DNA of 26,024 nt from Fidelibacterota bacterium UBA6531 (GTDB taxonomy: Bacteria > Fidelibacterota > Marinisomatia > Marinisomatales > TCS55), in NCBI GenBank assembly GCA_002436185.1, contig DJKX01000033.1:1917-27940 (forward strand). The letters are read 5' to 3'. The notes beneath the pieces were generated by a model. It was not told where the DNA came from, did not search any database, and saw only the letters and a list, made by a program, of their open reading frames with translations. A program made the position numbers and the translations under genes. Numbering within the stretch: position 1 is the first letter of the stretch; every line of letters starts with the position of its first letter. Positions 9,273 through 17,200 of this stretch are shown here, in pieces.

Positions 9273-10250
9273 ATGGGAATCATGTGCAAAATTATGCGTG
9301 GGGATTTTATTGAAAGTATGCATGTGGCTTATGCCGTTGTTGTGGATGGAGAAGGGAAAATAGTTCAAAATTGGGGTGATCCCAATTATTTGACGTGTAT
9401 TCGTTCATCGCTGAAACCATTTCAAGCATCGGCATCAATTGTTGCAGGAGCAACGGAAGCGGCGGGCTTTACTACTAAAGAATTAGCTTTAATGTGCGCA
9501 TCCCATAATGGAGAGGATATTCATGTGAAAACAGCTCAGAGTATGCTAAAAAAACTGGGTTATGATATCTCTTATTATGAATGCGGTAGTCATGCTCCAT
9601 ACGATAATAAATCTAAGCATGACTTAATCAAACAGTCTCAAAAACCTACAACTCTTCATAATAATTGCAGTGGAAAACATGCCGGAATGTTGTGCCTGTC
9701 GAAACAATTGCAAGCAGACCCAAACGGATATACTCATGTTGACCATCCCGTTCAGCAAGCCATCATGAAACAGGTGGGTACATATTCAGAGTTAAACAAT
9801 TTTCCGTTGGAAATAGACGGCTGCAGCGCACCGGTTCCGTTTATGCCCCTATATAATATTGCACTTATGTACCAAAAGTTTTCCAGTGGAAAGTATGATG
9901 AATTAAACGTGCTTTATAATACCATGGCTTCTAATCCAATGCTGGTTGCAGGAACGGATCGCTTTGATACAGATTTTATTTCAGCGATGGCTGGCAGAGC
10001 CGTAACAAAAGTTGGAGGTGAGGCCGTACGTGGTTTGGGAATTCGCAATGATAACGGTGAAATATTTGGTATTGCATTAAAGGTATTAGATGGCAATCAG
10101 CGGTGTTCTCCTCCGGCAATGATGGCAGTTTTGAATGAATTGAATTTGCTCTCAAATGATGAAAATAGTAAGCTATTGAAATACCAAAATACAATATTGA
10201 AAAATCATCGTAAACTAAACGTGGGTTCAATTAAAGTGGAGATAATGTGA
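9273..10250 (+). CDS. L-asparaginase, class 3 (Asparaginase_II family, zinc-binding)
   Basis: This 325-residue enzyme is predicted to hydrolyse L-asparagine to aspartate and ammonia. It has no signal peptide, so it is probably cytoplasmic. It begins with the family's RGDFIES segment. It carries CIRSSLKPFQ (S45, K48) and ASHNGED (S77), corresponding to the Ser-Lys tandems of Rhizobium etli ReAV. NNCSGKHAGML (C132, K135) and DGCSAPVPF (C184) correspond to its zinc ligands Cys-Lys-Cys. K246 in TKVGGEA is the likely second catalytic lysine. It is unrelated to the common type I/II (EcAII-like) asparaginases. In-frame ATGs at 9282 and 9294 are alternative starts. The next gene starts in a GTGA overlap at its stop. 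Its metabolic link to the surface-protein genes around it is not obvious. Confidence 0.9.
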   Translation: MGIMCKIMRGDFIESMHVAYAVVVDGEGKIVQNWGDPNYLTCIRSSLKPFQASASIVAGATEAAGFTTKELALMCASHNGEDIHVKTAQSMLKKLGYDISYYECGSHAPYDNKSKHDLIKQSQKPTTLHNNCSGKHAGMLCLSKQLQADPNGYTHVDHPVQQAIMKQVGTYSELNNFPLEIDGCSAPVPFMPLYNIALMYQKFSSGKYDELNVLYNTMASNPMLVAGTDRFDTDFISAMAGRAVTKVGGEAVRGLGIRNDNGEIFGIALKVLDGNQRCSPPAMMAVLNELNLLSNDENSKLLKYQNTILKNHRKLNVGSIKVEIM

Positions 10251-11989
10251 TTAAAAGAATTATGATTCTATGTGTATTATTGTTGTGCCAAATCACTGCT
10301 CAATCCGATCATGTTTTTATGACATATAATTTGCTGAATTATGAAGATGAAAATGACAGGGAAGACGATTACATCGCCGTCCTTGAGTTTGTTCAGCCAG
10401 ACCTGCTCATCGCACAGGAAGTGGTGGGCCAGGATGGTTTCGATCATTTTTTATCAGATGTGTTGGATGTGATGGAACCGGGATTATGGTCCGGAGCTGA
10501 TTTTACAAATCAGAGCGCCAGTATTGATATTGCCCTTTTTTACCGTCACGATGTATTTTCATTTATCAGCACCAGTTTGGTGAGCACAGCTCAATCCACC
10601 GGAGCGAGAGATGTGGTGGAATGGGCTATGGAGCATAATGATTCAGGAGTGCAGTTCAATGTCTATGGTGTTCATCTCAAGGCAAGCTCTAATCCGCCCA
10701 ATCCTCAGACCAGACTAGCTGAAGCAACAATTTTGCGAGACTATTTAAATGATCTGCCGACAGGTAGCCATTTTCTTGTGGCCGGTGATTTTAATATTTA
10801 CAGCAACAGTTCATCATCTGAACCGGCGTTTGATATGCTCACCGGGGAAGGAAATGATGACGATGGCAGATTATTTGATCCTATAGACAGGATTGGTCAT
10901 TGGCATAACAATAGTTCTTTTGCTGATGTACATACTCAATCACCGCGCAGTGGCAGCTATGGAGGTATGGATGACCGCTTTGATTGGATTTTTGTTTCTG
11001 AGGCTGTTCTGAATGAAACCTATGAAATAAACTATGTGGAAAACACGTATTGGGCCGTGGGAAATGACGGCAATCATTTCAATCAAGCCATCAACAATGG
11101 AAATAATACGTCTGTGAATGATGCCATGGCCGACGCACTCCATGATGCATCTGATCATTTGCCGGTTATAGCTACATTTTCATTCCCTGGAGGTGATCCA
11201 TCACCATATAATATTGTCATTACCGAGATCATGGTAAATCCTGCTGCTGTTTCAGATTACTATGGTGAATGGTTTGAGATCTATAACAATGATACCATAT
11301 CTATTGATCTTGCTGGCTGGCGAATTGCTGACAGTGAAGATAATCTCCATGAGATTCAAACTGTATCCATAGAATTTTATATAAATCCAGGAGACTATTT
11401 AGTGTTGGGTAGAAATGTTGATAATACTGTAAATGGTGGATATACGGCGGATTATGGATATTCAAGTTTCCAATTATCCAATAGTGAGGATGAAATATTT
11501 CTGGTAGATAATGAAAATAGAATTGCAGATGAAATTGAATACAATTCATCCTTTCCTTATTCATCCGGAGCATCTATGTATTTAAAAAATGTTGAATTAG
11601 ATAATAATGTAGATACCAGCTGGGCCATGTCTGATATGGAATATGGTTTAGGTGATTTGGGAACACCGGGTCGCGCTTGGGATGATTCGTTATCAACCAG
11701 TAATGATATTGACTTTGGATTACCTCAAACGTTGGTTTTACATCCATCATATCCCAACCCGTTTAATCCTATTACGACAATCAAATTTTCTGTAGAGACA
11801 TTCCATGCCACGTCTATAAGTATTTATAATTTAACTGGTCGTTTGGTTGAAACATTGATAAAGGATGAAATCCCTGTAGGGAATTATGAAATAACTTGGA
11901 ACGCTTCCAGTCAGCCTAGCGGAGTTTATTTTGTACAATTATCCAATGGGGAATCAGTACAAACACAGAAGCTAATTTTATTAAAATAA
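10247..11989 (+). CDS. Secreted EEP-fold nuclease/phosphatase with lamin-tail and T9SS sorting domains
   Basis: This 580-residue secreted protein starts at GTG 10247 (GTGA overlap). The signal peptide ends ITA, leaving Gln19 first. Residues ~20-315 form an endonuclease/exonuclease/phosphatase domain. Its motifs are MTYNLLNY (N28), LLIAQEV (E58, metal), VYGVHLKA (H143), AGDFNIYS (D181, N183), DRFDWIFV (D246) and ASDHLPV (D303-H304), so the catalytic set is complete. A lamin-tail domain follows at about residues 323-475 (IVITEIMVNP, EWFEIYNN, IDLAGWRI). A sorting domain runs from about 498 to the end (YPNPFNPITTIKF, GVYFVQLSNG). The layout resembles extracellular nucleases of the ExeM/NucH type and suggests a cell-surface or secreted DNase; a phosphodiesterase on another substrate is possible. 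It ends the run of overlapping or closely spaced genes from 3190. Confidence 0.88.
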   Translation: MIKRIMILCVLLLCQITAQSDHVFMTYNLLNYEDENDREDDYIAVLEFVQPDLLIAQEVVGQDGFDHFLSDVLDVMEPGLWSGADFTNQSASIDIALFYRHDVFSFISTSLVSTAQSTGARDVVEWAMEHNDSGVQFNVYGVHLKASSNPPNPQTRLAEATILRDYLNDLPTGSHFLVAGDFNIYSNSSSSEPAFDMLTGEGNDDDGRLFDPIDRIGHWHNNSSFADVHTQSPRSGSYGGMDDRFDWIFVSEAVLNETYEINYVENTYWAVGNDGNHFNQAINNGNNTSVNDAMADALHDASDHLPVIATFSFPGGDPSPYNIVITEIMVNPAAVSDYYGEWFEIYNNDTISIDLAGWRIADSEDNLHEIQTVSIEFYINPGDYLVLGRNVDNTVNGGYTADYGYSSFQLSNSEDEIFLVDNENRIADEIEYNSSFPYSSGASMYLKNVELDNNVDTSWAMSDMEYGLGDLGTPGRAWDDSLSTSNDIDFGLPQTLVLHPSYPNPFNPITTIKFSVETFHATSISIYNLTGRLVETLIKDEIPVGNYEITWNASSQPSGVYFVQLSNGESVQTQKLILLK

Positions 11990-12002
11990 TTTTTAGTCTT
12001 AA

Positions 12003-12033
12003 TTGACTTCCTTTATCGTCAATATTAACTTGG
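12003..12033 (+). promoter_or_regulatory. Candidate Bacteroidota-type promoter
   Basis: In the 98-bp gap between two genes, TTG at 12003-12005 is followed after 20 bp by TAACTTGG at 12026-12033. Together they resemble the Bacteroidota -33 TTG / -7 TAnnTTTG promoter, with one mismatch in the -7 box. A start near 12040 would leave a leader of about 50 nt for the gene at 12088. A weak hairpin, CAGCA/TGCTG at 12047-12068 followed by five T at 12069-12073, lies inside that leader. The call rests on pattern matching only. Confidence 0.33.
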
Positions 12034-12087
12034 CGGGCGCATTTTTCAGCAAGTAGACTCTTCTGCTGTTTTTATCCGTGGTAAAAC

Positions 12088-14235
12088 ATGAAAAAATACT
12101 GGTATCATTTCATATTTTTAATATTTATAATTGGTTCAAACAAACCTGTCCAAGCCCAATTTGCGGATGATGTTTATGATAAATATACTTCAGTGGGTCA
12201 ACTAGGATTGGCAGTGACCAATTTTGGAGTATTGGGGAATGGCTGGAATAAGATCGATGGGCGTATTCAGCCTTCTTGTATGTATAAGCAAAACACCGAG
12301 ATCCTCCGGGAACAAGTTGAACATTTTTCATACGCTGGTCTATGGATCGGCGGGAAAGTAAATGGTGAACGCCGTGTTTCTACTGCTATAGTTGATGGTG
12401 TTTTTGAGTCAGGGCAGGAAGGTTTTGAATATTTTGCCAACTCAGATGTAAAAATCCAATCTTCCATTTCATCAACATCCTTGGATTCCATGGCCCAATA
12501 TTATTCTCCTTATGCAGTTTCTCACCAGGACTTCACCATGGATTTCAAGGATTATGGAACCATACCTACAGATGATTACGGAATTCCGAATCATACCCCG
12601 CTTGGAATTGATGTTCACTTAGAATCCTATGCGTGGAATTTTTCCTTTGCCGATGCATTTGTTATTTTGAATTACACGATTAAAAATGCCTCCAACGAAA
12701 TTATCAAGGATATTTACGGAGGGATGTGGATGGATGCTTCTGTGGCCAATATGAACTATACCAGCACATATGAACCTGGCGGCGGATTTACCTGGTATGA
12801 TAATTTAGATGGTTATGATCAGACAACAGATGACGCTGGGTTTACAAGGGACATTGCTTATCAATATGATGCTGATGGTGATGACGGCTGGGCCGAATCA
12901 TATATTGGTGTTTCTTTATTAGGTGGAACGGTTCCAAGGCCTTATGTGCAATCTCATTACAATCAATGGGTATGGACCAATTCCAATAATGCTGATTATC
13001 CGCAATACAGCATGCCGCTAATGGACTTTGAACGATATGATGCTATGAAAACTAATGTTCCTAAAGGAACAGGTGTAGATTATACAGATGAGGGCTACCC
13101 GTCTGCGACGAACAGCTGGTTGTTTTTATTTTCAGCCGGTCCATTTGGCAGTTTGCCCGCAAACGAAGATTCAACGGTATGGGAATTGCCGCCTGGAGAT
13201 TCCTGCAAAATTGTAATGGCCATTGTCTGTGCCCGCTGGAATGGAACGACTGATGATTCGCCAGCGCGTAGAGCCAAACTACATGTGAATAATGATTGGG
13301 CACAAAAAGCGTTTGATGGAGAAGATGCAAATCGTAATAATATTCTAGATGCAGGAGAAGACCTGAATGAAGATGGCGAGATTACACGCTATATTCTCCC
13401 TGAACCTCCTCCTGTACCTAATATAGCCGTTGAGATTGATGATCAAGAAGTTACTGTTTACTGGCAAAAGAATGCGGAATCCTTTGAAGATCCAATTAGC
13501 CGGGAGCAAGATTTTGAAGGGTATCGTATTTATGGCGCCAGAAAAACACTGAATGATTCAGAAAATGAATTTACACTTTTAGGTGAATTTGATATTGAGC
13601 ATCCTGATCATGATGACATAGGCTACAACACTGGTTTTGATTTTATACGCATTGTGAATGAATTTGGCGAGCAGGACAGTGTAGAAGTGGATGGAAAGTT
13701 TTATCATTATAAGTTTGTAAATAGTGATGTAAAAAACGGCTGGCTGAATTATTATGCGGTAACAGCGTATGATCGAGGTGATCCTGCTGCTAATTTGGAA
13801 AGCTTGGAAAGTTCAGTTTATGCCAATCGTAAGTATGTATATCCAGGAGTAAAATCATCCATTGATTGGGCAGATAATCCCAGTGTATATCCGAATCCCT
13901 ATCGCGGCCAAGCCAAATGGGATAGCTACAGCAGTCGCACGCGGCAAATATGGTTCCAGAATCTGCCAACAAAAGCAGAAATCAGGATATTTACATTAGC
14001 AGGGGATCTGGTGGATATTTTGGATCATGATTCTGATTACAAAGGCAGCGATATTCAAAACATAGACGAACGAAAGAATCCGCAATTCAGCGGTGGTGAG
14101 CATGCCTGGGATCTTATTACCCGCCACGACCAGGCAGCCGCATCAGGTTTGTATTTGTTTACAGTTGAAAATTTGGATAATGAAAGTTTATCCTATGGTG
14201 ATATTAAAGAAGGTAATTTTTTGATTATTAAATAA
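12088..14235 (+). CDS. T9SS-sorted surface protein of unknown function with Ca-binding-like loop and FN3-like domain
   Basis: This is a 715-residue secreted protein. The signal ends PVQA, with Gln24 as first mature residue. The N-terminal ~400 residues (TNFGVLGNGWNKIDG, SYAGLWIGGKVNGERRVSTA) match a type of large FCB surface protein I recognise only as conserved and uncharacterised. Around residues 413-431 an acidic stretch (DANRNNILDAGEDLNEDGE) has the Asp/Asn spacing of a calcium-binding EF-hand or dockerin-like loop. An FN3-like beta-sandwich follows at about 444-577 (VTVYWQKNAES, FEGYRIYGAR, NYYAVTAYDRG). The sorting domain starts near 599 with YPNPYRG, a variant of YPNPF, and ends SGLYLFTVEN...GNFLIIK. 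It is followed after 17 nt by the giant cargo gene, probably on the same transcript. No enzymatic motif was seen. Confidence 0.82.
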   Translation: MKKYWYHFIFLIFIIGSNKPVQAQFADDVYDKYTSVGQLGLAVTNFGVLGNGWNKIDGRIQPSCMYKQNTEILREQVEHFSYAGLWIGGKVNGERRVSTAIVDGVFESGQEGFEYFANSDVKIQSSISSTSLDSMAQYYSPYAVSHQDFTMDFKDYGTIPTDDYGIPNHTPLGIDVHLESYAWNFSFADAFVILNYTIKNASNEIIKDIYGGMWMDASVANMNYTSTYEPGGGFTWYDNLDGYDQTTDDAGFTRDIAYQYDADGDDGWAESYIGVSLLGGTVPRPYVQSHYNQWVWTNSNNADYPQYSMPLMDFERYDAMKTNVPKGTGVDYTDEGYPSATNSWLFLFSAGPFGSLPANEDSTVWELPPGDSCKIVMAIVCARWNGTTDDSPARRAKLHVNNDWAQKAFDGEDANRNNILDAGEDLNEDGEITRYILPEPPPVPNIAVEIDDQEVTVYWQKNAESFEDPISREQDFEGYRIYGARKTLNDSENEFTLLGEFDIEHPDHDDIGYNTGFDFIRIVNEFGEQDSVEVDGKFYHYKFVNSDVKNGWLNYYAVTAYDRGDPAANLESLESSVYANRKYVYPGVKSSIDWADNPSVYPNPYRGQAKWDSYSSRTRQIWFQNLPTKAEIRIFTLAGDLVDILDHDSDYKGSDIQNIDERKNPQFSGGEHAWDLITRHDQAAASGLYLFTVENLDNESLSYGDIKEGNFLIIK

Positions 14236-14242
14236 GAAAAAA

Positions 14243-14246
14243 GGAG
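14243..14246 (+). promoter_or_regulatory. Shine-Dalgarno site (GGAG) of the giant surface protein gene
   Basis: AAAAAAGGAG ends 6 nt before the ATG at 14253. This is the clearest ribosome-binding site in the window; most other genes start within overlaps or behind A/T-rich sequence without one. It fixes the start of the 1530-residue protein. Confidence 0.7.
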
Positions 14247-14252
14247 TTCAAA

Positions 14253-17200
14253 ATGAATCGATTAACAGTTGTTATTTTTACGATTTGTTCGTTGGCATTT
14301 AGCCAAACAACAGATCTGTTTTTATCAGAATACGCTGAGGGAAGTAGCAATAATAAATATATAGAAATATATAATGGAACAGGTGCTGATGTTGATTTAA
14401 GTGGATATTCGCTTTCAAGCTGTAGTAATGGATGTGATGTTACAGGTGAGTGGGATTACCCTGATAATGTTACATTTGCAGCAGGAACAATGTTAACTGA
14501 TGGTGATGTCTTTGTTGTATATCATGGAAGCGCAGATGCGGCTATAGTATCAGAAGGAGATCAAACTTTTACTTACTTAAGTAATGGTGATGATGTATTT
14601 GCACTTACAGTTGCAGGCGCCACAGCTGGCACGTATACAATTATTGATATAATTGGAGATATGGGAGGAGATCCAGGATCTGGTTGGGATGTTGCTGGTG
14701 TAACAGATGGGACAAAAGATCATACATTAGTTAGAAAATCTACTGTAACAAGTGGTAATACAGACTGGTCAGCATCCGCCGGAACAGACGCAGATAACTC
14801 AGAGTGGATTGTGTATCCGCAAAATACTTGGGATTATATAGGTTCTCATCCTCATGTTGACCCTGCTATTTCAATAACAAGTCCCGCCGATGGATCAACC
14901 TTGTATTCTTCCGATGTAACAATATCTTTTGATATCAGCAATTTTACAGTAGGAACATCAGGTAGTGGAGATGGACATTTACACTATGCATTGGATGGTG
15001 GAACGACTGTTATGCAGTATACGACCAGTGATATTGCTTTGACAGGTTTGTCAGAGGCCTCTCATACATTTATCATTTGGCTGGTAGATGACAGTCATGC
15101 AAACCTGAACCCACATGTGGCAGATACCGTTTCATTTACGGTTGCATCACCGCCAACTGTAACACCCATTGAAAATATTCAAACTGCAACCGATGCAGGA
15201 AGTGGCGACGATTGTTATCCTTCGCCTGAAGATGGAAATAATGTTACAGTAGAAGGGATTATAACAGCTGTCAGTAGCAGTCGATTCTATATTCAAGATG
15301 GTCCTGATGTTTGGGATGGAATTTATGTCTATGATTCAACTGTTATGCCCTCTGAAGGTGATGAAATAAATATTACTGCTGAAGTGAATGAATATTATGG
15401 TCTAACTCAATTATTGAATGTTGCATCTTCAATCACATTATCTTCCGGAAATGATCTATATTCACCTATTGTAATAACGACTGGCGATTTATCCGGCGGT
15501 TGTGCAGCAACAGCAGAATTGTATGAAGGACTCTTGGTCAAAATTGAGAATGTAGTTGTTACTCAAGCAGCAGACAATTACGGACAATGGTTTATTGATG
15601 ATGGATCGGGAGCATGTGAAGTAGAAGATAGCTTTTTTGCATATTCTCCTGTTGTTGACGATACGCTTTCGGCCGTTATTGGAGTAGTCAGTTACGGATA
15701 TAGTGAATATGAGTTAAATCCTCGGGATGAGGACGATATTATATTATCCGATCCACCACTGGAAATCCCCGAACTAAAAATAAATGAGTTTCTTGCTGCC
15801 ACTGATCAATGTTGCGATGATGGTTATGGTGAAATGGAAGATTTTATTGAAATTTACAATTCTGGTACTGATGCAGTTGATATTGGTGGTTTGTGGATTA
15901 CGGACGATTTGACCGATGTTGGCATATGGGAACAAATCCCGACAACGGATGCGACCACTACCACTGTTGCTGCTGGTGGACACATTGTAATCTGGGCTGA
16001 TAAGGATCAAAGCAGCCAGGGTATTCTTCATACGGATGATATCAAATTGAGCGCGGATGGAGAAGATATTGGTCTCATTTTCATTTCTGGAACTGATACC
16101 ATTTTTGTTGACTCGTTAAGTTTTGGTGCACAGACTGATGATATATCTTACGGACGTTATCCTGACGGTTCGGATAACTGGATATATTTTAATCCCCCCA
16201 GCCCAGGTACAACCAATGTCTCCGGTGTAACGGTCACAGATATTTATGATATTCAATATACAACGGATGCTTCCGGCGATTCGCCTTTATATGGACAAAC
16301 AGTTACTATCAGTGGTGTTGTAACAGCTGAGTTCTGGGGCAGCAGCAGTAACCGTTATCTTTATGTCCAGGATGCGGCAGGCCCCTGGAACGGGGTTGTA
16401 TGTTTTGAATATGATGGCTGGGATATGTTCGATTTCACATCATCCGCAGGAACGGTCCATTCAGTGGCTGAAGGCGACAGCGTTACTGTTACCGGAACAG
16501 TGGATGAATATTATAACTTAACAGAAATCGTGGATGTAACGGAAGTTATTATTCATGGGCCTGCTGTTAATATGATCAGCTCTGCGGTTGTTACGACCGG
16601 TCAGATTATGACTGGAGGATCTGATGCAGAAGCATATGAAGGGTGCTTGGTAAAAGTAGATAATGTTACTGTTGACGATCCTGATCTTGGTAACGGTGAA
16701 TGGTCAGTTACGGATGGGACCAATTCCCTGCGTGTAGATGATATTTGGGATTATTACTATTTTCCTGATAGTGGGCAGGCATTAGCTGGAGTTGCTGGCG
16801 TTATGACATACACATATAGTAATACAAAACTTGAACCCAGGTTGGCTCGCGATGTTGTGGAAGCAGATGGCGACCTTGTTCGTTTGCAGCGCATTCAACA
16901 GGTACTTTATAGTGATTTGCTCAATACTGGTAATGACAGTGAATCAGATATTTCCTATATGTTGGAAGACACAGTAACAATTGAAGGCATTGTCACCATG
17001 CCAACCGGCTTGAGTTATGCCGGCGCAGGTATCAAGTTCATTTTCCAGGATGAAAATGGCGGTCCCTGGAGTTCGATCCTATCTTACGATCCGGACAGTT
17101 CAGCATTCCCGGTTCTGTATGAAGGAGACCGTATTCAAGCGACTGGCTATGTGTATGAATACACAACAGGTGATGCAAATATGACAGAATTATTCATTAC

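Noticed and set aside
12002..12025. Inverted repeat ATTGAC...GTCAAT in the intergenic gap, considered as terminator or operator
   Set aside because: It has only six pairs with a 10-nt loop and no T-tract after it; it is better explained as part of the promoter-like region.
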